Shown: positions 44,246 through 57,156 of the stretch, piece after piece
How the letters are laid out: each line of letters opens with the position of its first letter
How positions within the stretch are numbered: position 1 is the stretch's first letter
Assembly: GCA_949152475.1 (NCBI GenBank)
Contig: OX424570.1
Coordinates: forward strand, 1,476,181-1,540,180
Direction of reading: 5' to 3'
Length of the DNA stretch: 64,000 nucleotides
From: Terebella lapidaria
Taxonomy: Eukaryota > Annelida > Polychaeta > Terebellida > Terebellidae
The notes under the pieces: generated by a model
What the model was told of the DNA's origin: nothing
What the model saw: the letters and a program-made list of their open reading frames with translations, nothing else
Database searches by the model: none
Program-made: the position numbers and the translations under genes

Positions 44246-45359
44246 ATGTGGACGGAAGTTTGAATATACATATACTTTTAAACTATACATTACAATTGTT
44301 TTGACACAGTGTACACCATACTTTTAGCTTTTAAATAATAGGCCTACATTAGATAATTGTCGTTCTGTACTGACTGAGACCGAAACGCTCTTTTGAGACC
44401 GAAAATTGTTACACATTTTCTGAACGCCTGTGTTGACCTGAAAACTTCGACTGAGTTAGGAAGGGAATTATTGTTTTGGCAACATGGAATGAAGTTGTAT
44501 TCTGAATTTCTAATAAATTAGTGTGAAGGGAGCAAAACCATTGTAGATAGAATACATACTAGTATATATGATTGGCCATGATCTGATATGAAATTTCAAC
44601 AATCCAACTTTGTCCACCTGTTCCTGTCCGATGTGAATTCTAGCACCAAGGTCTAGAAAGAATGTAACAACCGTATTCTGTGCAATTTTAAGTTGAGTTT
44701 TGAATGATGTGGTGAGGCCTGAGAACCGTCACAGTGTAGTGCATTGGAGTTTGTACAGTGGCATGATACACAAGTTTCCTGGTGTACATCAAAAGAGAGA
44801 GAGATACATTAATTTGATACGTGTGTACGTACGTCTCCTTTCGGTGTATGTGCAAATTAAATATTCAGGGGTGGGGAGTTTCCCAAACCTTATCTACGCC
44901 CAGACTACTATTGACAGAGAAGCAATCGATCAGCTCTGGGCAGTAGGCCCCTAGATAGTACACGTTAATGATTCATGCTCGAAAACCGGCTATCTTGGGT
45001 GTATAGAAAACTACCGTAAAACAGCAAATAAACGCAGGGTCTCTGATAAACGGGGAATTAATGCACACAAGACATGTAGATTCAATCAATGTGATCGTAT
45101 TTTCTGCAATGATGAACATTGGATAGGGGATGGAATCAATAAACGCAGGGCCTCTAATGAACGCAGTCTCCAGGGTCTGAAAGGCAAGTGAAACCAATAA
45201 ACGCCCTGCTTTTTATTAGAAGGTTTACAGTACTGGTTGGCAGATTGTCCAATCACGTGACTTGATGATATGTCTACATAGCATGTTTATCTGGCGCCAT
45301 TGTTTGGTAAAGATATGGAGAGGGGAATGAGTGGAGAGGACTGTTTGGGGGGTTACAAG
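44246..45359. other. Unassigned sequence; AATAAACGCAGGG repeats
   Basis: AATAAACGCAGGG(T/C)CTCT occurs near 45026 and 45138, with a diverged third at 45195. No gene. Confidence 0.5.
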
Positions 45360-46435
45360 AAAATTTGGAAAATTGGTGTCTCTCAAATCACTTCTGGAGT
45401 TCTGAGATGTACTCCTATTTACGACCACGAGCCTTCAAAGTCAGTATCGGAACCTCATATTCCACTGACAGATCAAGAGATTTCTCCGTTCCACAAGGTA
45501 GTTGTGCTGGACCAACTCTATATAATGTTTACGCTAGTACTTTGGTACAGTGCATTCCATCCAACATAGACCTACATGGCTATGCCGACGATCATGCCCT
45601 TAAACTCAGCTTCAAGGGAAACGATCGCAACATGGAAGTTTCGGTCATTGACACACTAGAGATCTGTCTGTCGGACGTAAAAAACTGGATGGACCGAAAC
45701 CGACTAAAAATGAATCAGAGTAAAACGGAATTTATACTCTTCGGGTCGAAACAACAACTGAACAAATGCACGACCTCAGGCATATGTGACAATGAAGTCA
45801 AACGCAGTAGCGTGATAAAATATCTTGGAGCTTATCTCGATGAGGAACTCAACCTACGTACTCATATCGTCAATAAGTGTAAAGTGGCGTCAATGGGACT
45901 ACAACGCATCAGGCAAATACGCCCATTTCTCACCAGGGATGCCTGTCTCACCCTCGTGACTGGCATGGTTCTGTCTCACTTAGACTACGCCAACGGACTC
46001 TTTGCCAACCTCCCGCAGAAGGACATTTATTACATGCAAAGAATCCAGAACCTTGCCGCCAAGCTTGTGCTTCAGAAGAAGAAACGAGATAGTGCTACAC
46101 AATGTCTAAAAGAACTCCATTGGCTACCAATTCGGCTCCGTATCGATTTTAAAATACTGTTGATGTTTTTCAAGTGCCAACAAAACGAAGCCCCTCATTA
46201 TTTACAGGATAAACTCAAGCTAAAATCCCTGACGAACAGACGTGTAGGTTTGAGAAGTGAGGTGGACCACACCCTGCTAGCAGTACCCAGGACCAAATCA
46301 AAAACGTTCGCTGACCGCAACTTTAGTGCCTACGGGCCTAAAATCTGGAACTCTCTTCCAATTCAATTGCGAACAATCGACAATACGGACCAATTCAACA
46401 AGCAGCTTAAAACCCATCTGTTCTCTCAGTTTTAA
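45360..46435 (+). pseudogene. Third non-LTR retrotransposon: RT 3' half, 5'-truncated
   Basis: The 356-codon frame has its first recognisable RT block at VPQGSCAGPTLYNVYASTL (motif B). YADDHALKLSF (palm C, catalytic DD), MNQSKTEFILFG, KYLGAYLDEELNLRTHI, VLSHLDYANGLFANLP and QNLAAKLVLQKKK follow. KELHWLPIRLRIDFKIL and FSAYGPKIWNSLP, the complete C-terminal domain, finish it. It ends with a natural stop at 46433-46435. The fingers and palm A are absent, as expected of a 5'-truncated LINE. The preserved part has no lesions, suggesting a fairly young copy. CR1/L2-like. Confidence 0.9.
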
Positions 46436-46571
46436 TATGTCATGTTTTTACCTTGTATATACTTACCTGTATCATGTTCAATCATTTTACTGTAAAGCGC
46501 AATAGCTAATGTTGTACAAATATTGATATTCGCGCTATATAAGAAAATAAACTTAAACTTAAACTTAAACA
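46436..46571 (+). other. 3' UTR and (AAACTT)n tail of third non-LTR element
   Basis: A short UTR with AAAGCGCAATAGC and GCGCTATATAAG runs into four AAACTT units (46545-46571). This is the element's 3' terminus. Confidence 0.87.
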
Positions 46572-47050
46572 ACATGTACGCATATCTAAATATTTTTTTT
46601 ATCTCTGTGTTATGCATACTCCACCTTGGATTCAAGCGGCTTTTTTTTTGAAATTTTGGACTTCTGTCGTAGACAAATTGGCATTCTCCTCTTTCTCAGG
46701 TGCGATTACTTGAGTCAACTATAATGCAGTGCAATGTTATTTGATGTTGAAGTGTGGGTGTATTTGGTAAGAAATCCAAAGAGTAAAAGTTGGTGTTTCT
46801 TGAATTAAAATGCCCAGGAAGAACGACAAAGAAATTCAATGTAATTCCTCATCCCCTACTCCTACCCGCAAACAAAATAGTGAACAGAAGTCCTCAAACA
46901 TGATCTGGTATGTTTTGGGACAGAGAATGTGCTTCACATTAAAATACACGAGATAGAGCTCAAGGGCTAAGAAATGTTATTGGATAAATGTAAAATGTAG
47001 TGCGACAAGAATGAATGTCAAAGTCCAAACTTAGCGTTTTTCGACAATAA
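46572..47050. other. AT-rich spacer
   Basis: No feature recognised. Confidence 0.5.
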
Positions 47051-47450
47051 AGGGCATAAGACACAATTTCGAGTTACATTCACTCCCCCATGTTAAACCT
47101 ACCTTACGATGAACGATGTACAGCATTCCCTGCGATACTTGGGGCTTAGCGATAAAATCCCACAAATGCCCCACCAATGTGCCTAACAAAAAATGTACAT
47201 TTCATTATAGATCGATAGATTCAGTTTTTTGCTACAGTTTGTTGGAAATTACCTAATATATTGGTCAACCACTACCTCGTGTGCCAGTTCTCACAGGACA
47301 TTTTTTCAAGTGCAGTACGAATATATCGCTTACATTTCAAGTTTACATCGTCCATTCACACATATACTATACATTACTCACTGATATTGGCAAAGCGTAT
47401 CCTCACCGTGACCATGCGGAAGCCACGTGTTTTTGTTTATTTACAAAATC
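47051..47450 (+). repeat. ~400-bp direct repeat, copy 1
   Basis: Begins AGGGCATAAGACACAATTTC and ends TTTACAAAATC. Copy 2 at 48359-48756 differs at about six positions. The two lie 908 bp apart in the same orientation. Confidence 0.94.
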
Positions 47451-48358
47451 GTGTGTTACCGGATGTGACCCATTTGCGCATGTGTGGTCTTCAATAGGAC
47501 AATAGGACTTTTAAAAATCTTCTAATGCAACTGCATATTATCAAACTACCTGTATATGATACTCTGTATGTGAAGTTGTAACTCTCTCAGAGCTATCCTG
47601 AACTCTCAGTACAACTTTGAAATTGACCCTCCCACATGCACTAAATGCACATGTGAACTGCACAAGCACCCACAATGGATATATTTAGAACTTCTAATTT
47701 ACAGATTGGTGGTAAACATGACTATAAATACCTTTTTGAATTATATTCCATCTAAATTTAGTGATATATCAGTGATCAGTGACCTTAGTATGATTAATGT
47801 AAGGTAAGATTGATTAATAATTGAAAAACGCAAATTCAATTACAGTCTGATCATGTATGAAAACACTCACAAAATTTATTTGAATTTCAACAAAAACGTA
47901 ATTTTTGGCTAATTTGATATCTATGGAGCAATATGAAACAAAATAATGTCAATGACGATTGGATACTGACAGGATCAAGGGTCGTTAATTGCAATAACCA
48001 CCCAATACTCAAACGAGGCGTGAAAAATCAGCACCTTGCCACTGCAGCTTTCATCCAATAAAGGAGAAATTCTGATTTGTTTTGGTGATATTTTGAATGA
48101 AACTATAATAAAATGAATCCATGAGGTAATTCTGATATATTTTAGATGGCAAACCCCACACTATATTGCCTAATGAAATATTTCATCGCTAACTATAGCT
48201 CTTTTCATATATGTTTAATCATATTCCCAAGTTAGCACCCTGATCACAGTAAAATGATTTATTATTCATCTCAGACATCAAATAACTACTATACCTTGAA
48301 AACTAAATCATATTTATGTTAAAAATGTACAAAATGGGGAAAATAAATTTCTGCATTG
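47451..48358. other. Spacer between the ~400-bp direct repeats
   Basis: AT-rich, no ORF, no primer-binding site or polypurine tract recognised. Confidence 0.5.
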
Positions 48359-48756
48359 AGGGCATAAGACACAATTTCGAGTTACATTCACTCCCCATGT
48401 TAAACCTACCTTACGATGAACGATGTACAGCATTCCCTGCGATACTTGGGGCTTAGCGATAAAATCCCACAAATGCCCCACCAATGTGCCTAACAAAAAT
48501 TGTACATTTCATTATAGATCGACAGATTCAGTTTTTTGCTACAGTTTGTTGGAAATTACCTAATATATTGGTCAACCACTACCTCGTGTGCCAGTTCTCA
48601 CAGAACATTTTTTCAAGTGCAGTACGAATATATCGCTTACATTTCAAGTTTACATCGTCCATTCACACATATACTATACATTACTCACTGATATTGGCAA
48701 AGCGTATCCTCACCGTGACCATGCGGAAGCCACGTGTTTTTGTTTATTTACAAAAT
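48359..48756 (+). repeat. ~400-bp direct repeat, copy 2
   Basis: Near-identical to 47051-47450. It ends directly at the start of R1-family sequence (48757). Confidence 0.94.
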
Positions 48757-49713
48757 CTAAAGGCCGTTCTGACCTTTCAAGGTCATTGAAGATCCAATTC
48801 AAGATTTAATTTAAAGTCTGAAAAGTTGTCAATGGCGATTTTTTTACTGAAAATTGCTCCGACCGAATAGTGACTTGATTCGGAACAGAAATTTTTTTTT
48901 TGCTGACCCGTTGAAAAATCAAAATGGCGCCACACGGACATTGGCGAATAGCAATACTTATACACATCGGAAATCTACAGATCTACTGCATGGATTAGAA
49001 AAGAAAGTTACTGAACAGATATAAAAAAAAAATGGCCACTGAATTAAAACATCATCGTTTTTCAACCAAAAATGGCTGTTTTGACATTTCAAGGTGACTA
49101 AAGGTCAAATTCAAGGTCACCATTGAAACTGCCATTTATGATTTCCCATTTGAATGTGCTAATATAAACAGCTCTATTTTGAAGTGTTCAAGAAGTTTAC
49201 GGCGTATAGTTCTCATTATGGAGGAAACGTTAGTCGTCTGAAAAATTAGTCCTAAAAAATGTTCAACAGGGGAAAAACAATATTTTTTGGCTGGAAATGG
49301 CTCATAACGAACAGCGACTTGATTTGGGACAAGCAATTTTGTTTTGCTGACCCGTCTAAAAATCAAAATGGCCGCCACATACAGACCGGCGATTCAAGGG
49401 AATCGAAATTTATACACATTACACGGGCCAATACGAAGAGTCTTATGCAGCAATGAAAAAAGAGTTACTAAACAGATTTTGGAAAAGACACCTTCAATTT
49501 CCAGAACTGGCCTTCTTGTTGAAAATCGCCGCCATTTTGAAAAATGCGAAAATGAAAAAAATAAAAGAATACCTCTGTCTCGAAAGATGTTTGGGTATTT
49601 TGGGGGAAATTTCTGGAATATTCGATCGTAAACATTAAAGATGAAAATATAGACGCACGGATGGACGAGAGACGCAACGGCATCTTATCGGACCATAAAC
49701 ACGGTAATCTAAA
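48757..49713 (+). mobile_element. R1-family repeat, copy a (diverged)
   Basis: Carries the family's internal wording (GACCTTTCAAGGTCATTGA, AAAATGGCGCC, GTTACTGAACAGAT, AAAATCAAAATGGCCGCCAC). It ends in a weak version of the terminal stem (CTTATCGGACC, then CGGTAATCTAAAA at 49701). No coding capacity. Confidence 0.75.
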
Positions 49714-51535
49714 AAAGTATGAATAATTTTTTGAAAATTACTTACAAAACCCTTACAGCACTACCCAGGCTCCTAACGGTGGTGGCAATGACTGTACAAT
49801 CCTGATATTACCTGCCAGGACGGTATTTTCTGTTGGGCACTGATCACATAGTTGTTTAACTACAGTAAAATACTATAAAAACTACGGTACTACTACACGT
49901 ATCCACTGACTAAGCAAGGCATTGATTATCAGGGCATCTTGACCAAGTTCGGGTTAAAATGTTGATAATATGAAGTGGTATCAGGGATCGCTTATGCAAA
50001 TGTTTTGGGTTTTTTATAATATGTTCATCCGGGTTTTTTTAATTAAAAATATTTATCTTTCAATGCTGTATTGCAATAAGTAATTTCCTAATACAAGACA
50101 TACGCGTCCTACTCCTGTTCGAAAACATGAGGCATTTCTGACTAACAATGCCGCATTGGATGTTTTGATTTAAGGTATGATATGTGAGTGGGCTGCGGGA
50201 GGAGACTTGATTTGATAGTAACAAGACATATCTGAAAATATATCAAAAACACAAATGCAATTAGGCTTTTTTGGTTTGTCTGAAGCAGGCCTCTTTTGGC
50301 CTAGATAAGCACTCATGGAACGAACACTGTAAAAAAAAAAACATCATTTCCAAAAGGGCCTAAGTGAAACATGCTCGAATTTCAGGACACGAAACCAGAC
50401 AGGATTTTCTAAGCATGAGCAAAATACTGGCCTAAAGTATAGACATAAACCACACAAATAGAATGGCACTTAGCTAGGAAAGATGGTTTTGCCTCTTCTG
50501 TAAAATTTGAAATATGTCAGTTTGGCCCTTATCGATATATGGAATTTTCGTGAATTTTTTCTTGTGCGCGTGACACTAAGTGTGTTCGCAATATGAAAAA
50601 AAAAACATCTGGAATATGATAGTTTTGATGTGAGTGTATAGACACAAATCTGGAATTATTGCGAATTTGCATTCGGTCAACATTCGCGTTTTTGACATTA
50701 GAGCGTTGGCGGCGAAGCCCCCAACCCTCTACATGTCTATGTGCTGACCTTTTTATGGAGGTTTCATGCCAACCTATCGACGCACGTTTTGGCATGTAAA
50801 CGTTTAGATACCTACTTCAAATGAGGATTTTTATTCGTCCTTGACATAAAATCTCTCGAATTGATGGGAAACTTTGACTATTCCACAGATATATCAGGCA
50901 TGAATCGATGTGTTAGGTTTGAGAAAATTACGTAAAATGTTCAAATTATCTAAAAACGTCCCAAAATTCCATGGCGGAGCCGATGGAAATTGACGTTCCC
51001 AGAAAGCAAAGCAAATTTTACCACAATCACGCGTTTTTTGGAACACAATTTCTGTTCAGCAATTCGTGCATGCATGCATGCATGTGGGCATCTGCGTGTG
51101 GACATTTTTGGCGTTATGAAGTGAACACAACGATTCGTCTGCGATGCCACGGCTACATTTACCGTAATTTGACGTATATTATAAAATAACAATTAAGCTG
51201 GTGTTCCGTGCTGGATTGCGAAGTCTTTTTATTCTTAACTGGTATTTTAATTTGCCCAGTAAAGGCATGTGATAAGCTATATCTGATGATATCAGATGCA
51301 GATATTCCTAATAATTTCCAATGTTTTGAGGATATTTTAATGAGGTTCCATATCATTTTAGTAGGCGTATCTGTTCCATTGATCGACTTTAAAATAAATG
51401 TTTACTTATTCGTGATATGAATGAAGTAGGCCATGTTTTTCATCCTAGTATAGGAAATTTGAATCATGTAGGGGATAAAATTATGGCTTCTTCTTTTTTT
51501 TGGGGGGGGGGGGGGGAGGGTAACGTTGTGTAAGA
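49714..51535. other. AT-rich stretch, no supported gene
   Basis: A 72-codon ORF at 50971 starts MAEPMEIDVPRK in a good ATG context but has no recognisable domain or splice signal. A G-run lies at 51501-51517. Confidence 0.45.
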
Positions 51536-51610
51536 TACATTCAGCTGTCGTGGTGCTGATGATGTGCTCAAGCTCTAATGTCGTCTTCCGCAGGTTGCTG
51601 CATTTTCTTG
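51536..51610 (-). repeat. Dispersed ~75-bp repeat, copy 2
   Basis: Reverse complement of 41056-41135 (ATTCAGCTGTCGTGGTGCTG). Confidence 0.75.
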
Positions 51611-51954
51611 TTCTCTCAATCGCTCATTATTCTGGGCTTCGTAATATTGTGGTATATAACTATATACTCATATAATTATTGTATGAACAGATATGAATAG
51701 AATTGTCATTGATGTTAAAAGTAATCTTCAATTGAAGTTAGAATTCCATGAATTGACTTTTTGTGTATAGTGAGATTTATTACTTATAGGACTAAACTGA
51801 AACTTCTTCACTGAAACTGTGAAGGATTTGTTTGAATGCCGAACCTTGGATGCAATAGACTTGGTATATGAACACCGGGAGGGGGAAGGTCGAATGGGCG
51901 AGAGAGTAGGCTAGCGGGGTGAGAGTGAATTCCAAAGATAGGTGAGGACAACCT
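51611..51954. other. AT-rich spacer
   Basis: No feature recognised. Confidence 0.5.
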
Positions 51955-52380
51955 TAAGGTAGTCCGCTCCAGACAGTGAGGGGAGGGCTCAAAGAGTCTG
52001 TTTAAAATAAATAACTGTATCAACATAATCTAGAGCTTCAAAACTAGATATTTTACAGAGTAAATGTTCAGCATCCTAGAACTGAAAAGAAAATAGGGGG
52101 TCACCGTATCCGTTTGCATGGAAAACACGATGCAATATGTGAATATGAACCAAAAAAATGCACAAAAATGCCATAATTTATGTCATTTTAGGTAATTGTT
52201 TGTGATTTTGATCGAATATGTAGAAGAAACGAGCACGGTGACCCCCTATTTTCTTTTCATTATTAGGATGCTGATCATTTACTGGATAAAATAGATCATT
52301 TTGAAGAGAAAATATCCAAGAAATGACTTTCAAATTGTGACTCTTCGTTACCTCAATGTTTGTAGCGGACTACATTAATA
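51955..52380. mobile_element. ~420-bp MITE with GTAGTCCGCT ends
   Basis: The outer ends are GGTAGTCCGCTCC (51958) and GTAGCGGACTAC (52362). Inner arms (TTCAGCATCCTAGAACTGAA, then AGAAAATAGGGGGTCACCGT) are mirrored by ACGGTGACCCCCTATTTTCT, then TTAGGATGCTGAT. A related end lies at 30560-30580. No coding capacity. Confidence 0.75.
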
Positions 52381-53084
52381 CTAAACCATGCTGACCATAA
52401 AATATACAAAAATAGTGTCTATATACCTTCTTTGTTCTTGCACAAAGATGGAGGGTTAATCCAGGGGCAGGTTTACGCTTTGCCACCATCACTACCCCCT
52501 TCTCCCGCCAGAAAAAGAAAGGAATAGAATAGAGAGGGGAGGAGAGAAAGAAAGCGTTTTCAAGACAAATTTAAACCACTTATATTTACACCAGGAAGTT
52601 GCTCCTGAGGCCCCATGTCGCGAACGATGTATTCGCTCTAGAGCCATTCCACTCGTTTTCAGCCGAAGTACTTTACCAGTACCTATGTCTGACGTGTTGT
52701 CTTCTCTAGATGCTTTGAAGAAAACTGTTTGGCTGTTTACCTTGCCCTCTCCAAGACCTTCGACACTATGAGTCATTACATGTTGCTGTCAAAGTGACAT
52801 TACTATGGAATACGTGGGAAGGCATAGGGGTGGTTCAGTAGCTATCTCAACCAGAGGAGGCAGTATGTACATTATAGTAATACTAACTCGGACCGTTTGT
52901 CTTCGAGTTATGAGCGCAGACATTTGCGCTGAAAAGTCGCCGGCCAAAAATAACCGAAATCGTGACCCCCCAATTTTCGACATCGGGTGATGATGAAGAG
53001 TTTTCGTCGTATGACCATATGCTGTACACTATACGATCGGGAATTGGCCAAAAAAAAATTACAAAAATAATTGGAAAAATTAAT
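52381..53084. other. Unassigned sequence
   Basis: Only short ORFs on both strands; no motif. Confidence 0.45.
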
Positions 53085-53310
53085 AACAAGTAGAACTGGA
53101 GTTATAGCCATTTATGGGATTTTCACGTTTTCCGTTGTCATGGCAATCGTTTTGATCAGATTCCAACAAAATTTTGAGGAGGCCGAGCCACTGCCATACC
53201 GCTTCATCTCCATGAATTTGAAACAGGGAGACAAACAGGGAGACAGACAAACAAACAGACGGGCAGACCCAATTGCAATACCCTCTCCCCCTATCGAGGC
53301 GAGGGTAAAA
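53085..53310. repeat. Dispersed repeat tail with (GACA)n-like stretch
   Basis: A GTTATAGCCATTTATGGGAT block is followed by GGGAGACAGACAAACAAACA and then CCCAATTGCAATACCCTCTC. This layout resembles a dispersed non-autonomous repeat. The overlapping 157-codon ORF reads through it. Confidence 0.55.
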
Positions 53311-54349
53311 AGTAAATATAATAAATCTAGGGATTTGTATAACCTGAAAGTTATGCTACTAACTCATATTTTCTTTAATGTGCATTTGCCTATTTCATTA
53401 TCTGGTATATTCGGTTACCATGGATATATACATGAGAATCATACGAGGATCAGCACCGATCCCAAACTGTCCAAAGTAAACACAGACATTATGCGAAAAG
53501 GTTTCTCATACAATGCACCCTCTGTTCTCGAGGTGGCACTTTGAGCAAATGTTGATGACAATATGCCTTTTTGAAAATTAAAGACATTCGTCTTTTGTTG
53601 TCACCATGAGAATGTACACATAAGTTTTGTAAGAATATTATTCTTATTTTGAATTATTCTGAATTATCAATATGTATTTTTGAGTTGTCAATTATGATAT
53701 ATTTTTTTTCAAAAATGAAATTCCTACTTACCTATGTACATAATCCTTTGATAGGGTTCAAACCCAGGTAAAACATGGAATAAAAAGCAGGTGTGCTACT
53801 TGATAATACAATCAGGACTGACTAATGGTTTTTGACAATATATTGTCCATTTATGCAATCCACTATGTTTTAAATGTGTTTTTCTCAACAAATATGTATT
53901 GTTCCACAATCATTTTATGGAGTTCTCCATTTCTTGGAAGAAATTGGCGGCATAGTTCTATAAATAAAGGTCTATAAATAAAGTACATATTTTCTATAGA
54001 ACTTGTTTTGTAATATGTATGATTGCCAAGTTAGTAATCAATTTCAATGGTGATCTCGTTAGTGTTATCGTTGACTAAATACTTTTAATACACAAATATT
54101 TGGTACTTGTATTCTGGTTTGGCGCTGAAATGGCTGTGCACCGGTAGTAATAGTTCACTCATTCATACCTGTATAACAAATATGCACTGTGGGCTCAATA
54201 TAACATGGTAAAAGGATGCTTCTTAATTTCGTAAAGTGCAAATTCAGATAATTATGATTTAAATTAACTTCGATGTCACCATTACATGTACGTGTGCGGC
54301 ATTTGATATTCTATATGTTCTTAATACAAAGATATATCTGGGTGGAATT
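53311..54349. other. AT-rich spacer
   Basis: No feature recognised. Confidence 0.5.
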
Positions 54350-55203
54350 GTTTAGGCCGCTCAGGTCAATTTACACATTCCGAGTCAGACATTTGGCACT
54401 CAAGGTCATCTGACGTCAAATTCAAGGTCATCATTAGTTGTGCCATATTTGTCTTCCTATATGTTCATAATGCAAACATAAGCTTCATCTGCAAGCAATT
54501 CATATATAGAAACAAATTGGGGCATTTTTTGACTCCAAAATGGCTGTTTTGACCTTTCAAGGTCATCCAAATCGCAATATATGACTTCCCATTTGAAAGT
54601 GTCATTTTCAAAGCTGTATCTTCAAGTATTGTATGAGTACAGTCCTAACAGCTCCCATTATGAAGTCCAACATTTTTTTCAAAGGGTGACAATTTTTTTG
54701 GGCCTAGAAATGGCCCAAAATGGATAGTAATGCGATTTGGGGCGAAAAAAATGTTTTTCGCCAACTTGTTAAAAATTCAAAATGGCCGCCACACGCAGAC
54801 AGGCGATTCAAGGGCAACAAAACTTATACACATTATAAAGGTACATAATGGGAATCTTTGAAACACAAATCTCAAAAGTGATCAGACAGTTTTTGAGAAA
54901 ATGGCTGCCAAAAGTTCAAAATTGGCCTGTATGAGCAAAAGGACGCCAAAGTCCGAAGATGGTCATTTTTCATAAAAAAAAATGGCCGCCATTTCCTGAA
55001 AAATGCGAAAATAAAAAAAAAAAAATAAAAAAATAAAAATAAAAAACTCCCTCTTGAAATATTTTTAGGCATTTTTGTGCAGAATTTCAGGAAAATCTGC
55101 CTGTAAACGTTGAAGATAAAAATGTGGATGGACGCCGGACGCCGGACGGATGACGGACCCAACGCGACGGCAATAGGTTATCGGACCATAAGTCCGGTAA
55201 CCT
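54350..55203 (+). mobile_element. R1-family repeat, copy b
   Basis: Shares the internal blocks (GACCTTTCAAGGTCATCC, AAAATGGCCGCCACACGCAG, TTTTAGGCATTTTTGTGCAG, GGACGCCGGACG). It ends at 55176-55202 in a stem-loop with arms GGTTATCGGAC and GTCCGGTAACC, followed by TAAAA. Confidence 0.82.
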
Positions 55204-55248
55204 AAAAAAAAGAAGAAAAAGAAAAAAAATTAGCCCAAGGGCTTAGAC

Positions 55249-56822
55249 AGGTTACCGGACAAAATATGTTTTATATTTTAGACATTAGCCATTTTGTCCG
55301 TGACCTTGAAAATAAGGTCACTGGTCGAATGCAACATCATGAGAATATCCAGCAAACATGTATATCATTCCCCATATGTCCATTGTTTGCTAAGCTGTAA
55401 ATTCAATAACAAGTTAAACAAAATAGAAATTTTGTTCTATGACTTTGAAAATAAGGTCGAAGGCCGAATTAATGGTCATCAAAATATTCGGCATACATCA
55501 TTCCCTATAGGTGCACAACTGATTCCTAAGCTGTAGAGTCGATAATAAGCTGTTTTGTCCTGTGACCTTGAAAATGAGGTCAAAGGTCAAATTCAAGATC
55601 ACGACAATAATCTGCATATATCATTTCCTATATGTTCATAATTGATTCCTAAGCTGTAAAGTCCATAAGAAGCGAGAGATTAGCCATTTTTTTCCTGTGA
55701 CCTTGAAAATGAGGTCAAATGTCAAATTCAAGGTCATCAAAATATTAGGCTTATATAGTTTCCTATATGTCCACAACTGATCTTAAGCTGTGAAGTCGAT
55801 AATAATTGAGATATTAGCCATTTTGTGCTCTTGACCTTGAAAATGAGGTCAGAGGTCAAATTCAAGGTCACGAGAATATTCAGCCTTTTTTTGTTACAGG
55901 TCCACAGTTGATCCCTAAGCTGTAAAATCGATAATAAGTGAGATATTAGCCATTTTGTCCTGTGACCTTGAAAATGAGGTCAACGGTCAAATTCAAGGTC
56001 ATGACAATAATCTGCATATATCATTTCCTATATGTTCATAATTGATTCCTAAGTTGTAAAGTCGATAAGAAGAGAGATATTAGCCATTTTGTCCTGTGAC
56101 CTTGAAAATGAGGTCAAAGGTCAAAATCAAGGTCATCAGAATATTCAGCATATATCATTTCCTATATGTCCACAATTGATTCCTAGGCTGTAAAGTTCAT
56201 AATAAGCTGGATATTAGCCATTTTGTTCTCTGACCTTGAAACTGAGCTCACAGGTCAATTTCAAGGTCATCAGAATATGCAGCATATATCATTCCTGATA
56301 TGTCCACAATTGATTCCTAGTCCCCAATCTCAAAATTGAGTGAGATATTAGGCATAATGTGTCCCCTTATAAAGCATAGGAGAATTCAACATGGGAAAGT
56401 CCGATTTGAGCCGAGTTTGGGCCAAAATGGCCCACTTCGAGTGATTTAAGTGCAACGAAACTTATACACATCACAGGAGTAGGTATGAGGTGTGTTATGT
56501 ATCAAAAAGAAAAAAAAGTTACTGAACAGATTTCGAAAAAATGGCCACAAAAGTCAAAATCAGGCATTATTTGTCGAAAACGGCCGCCATTTTGAGAAAA
56601 AAATCGAAAATCGGAAAACTAAAGAAACTTTCCTGGAAATATTTTTAGGCATTTTTGTGCAAAATTTCAGAGAAATCGACAGTAAACTAATAAACAGTAA
56701 AGATAAAAATGTGAACGGACGGGTGAACGGACGGCTAGACGGACGGCTAGACGAACGGACGGACGATGGACGACCGACGCAACGTCACGGCAATAGGTTA
56801 TCGAACCCACGGTCCGGTAACC
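55249..56822 (+). mobile_element. R1-family repeat, copy c (complete-looking)
   Basis: Starts AGGTTACCGGAC (55249) after TTAGCCCAAGGGCTTAGAC and ends in GGTCCGGTAACCT (56811-56823). The 5' two thirds is a tandem array of a ~134-bp unit. The 3' third carries AAAATGGCCCACTTCGAGTG, GCCGCCATTTTGAG and repeated GGACGG units. No ORF encodes a transposase, so it is non-autonomous. Confidence 0.82.
55290..56330 (+). repeat. ~134-bp tandem repeat rich in AGGTCA half-sites, block 1
   Basis: TGACCTTGAAAATGAGGTCA recurs at about 55562, 55697, 55831, 55962, 56096 and 56230 (130-135 bp apart). Each unit goes on with AAATTCAAGGTCA, a CATATATCATTTCCTATATG block and a GATTCCTAAGCTGTAAAGTC block. Perfect AGGTCAAAGGTCA direct repeats with one-base spacing lie at 55577 and 56111. 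Confidence 0.93.
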
Positions 56823-57156
56823 TAAAAATAGGGCCCGCCCTGTTCTACCTCCGGTTGGGGTCCACCCCAAACACACCCCACTTGTTGTAAGCCCATAGAG
56901 AGCCGAAGTCATGCCGTAGAGTATTTGGATAACAAAATCCGCCTACTGGTTCTAAGCAACTCAAATGCAATGGTAGTGCTGACTTGGAACAAAGGATGCA
57001 CACTTCTTTAGAACCAAAAATAATTAGCCCAAGGGCTGAGAAAGGTTACCGGACAATATATGTTTTAGATATCAGCCATTTTGTCCGTGACCTTGAAAAT
57101 AAGGTCATTGGTCAATTCAAGACCACAAGAATATTCAGCATATATCATTTCTAATA

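Noticed and set aside
47051..48756. LTR retrotransposon with ~400-bp LTRs
   Set aside because: No TG/CA ends, no TSD, no primer-binding site or coding sequence. Reported only as direct repeats.
50971..51189. Possible first exon starting MAEPMEIDVPRK
   Set aside because: Good ATG context but no domain, no clear donor splice site and no downstream exons recognised.
53071..53544. 157-codon ORF
   Set aside because: Reads through a dispersed repeat with a GACA-like stretch; no domain.
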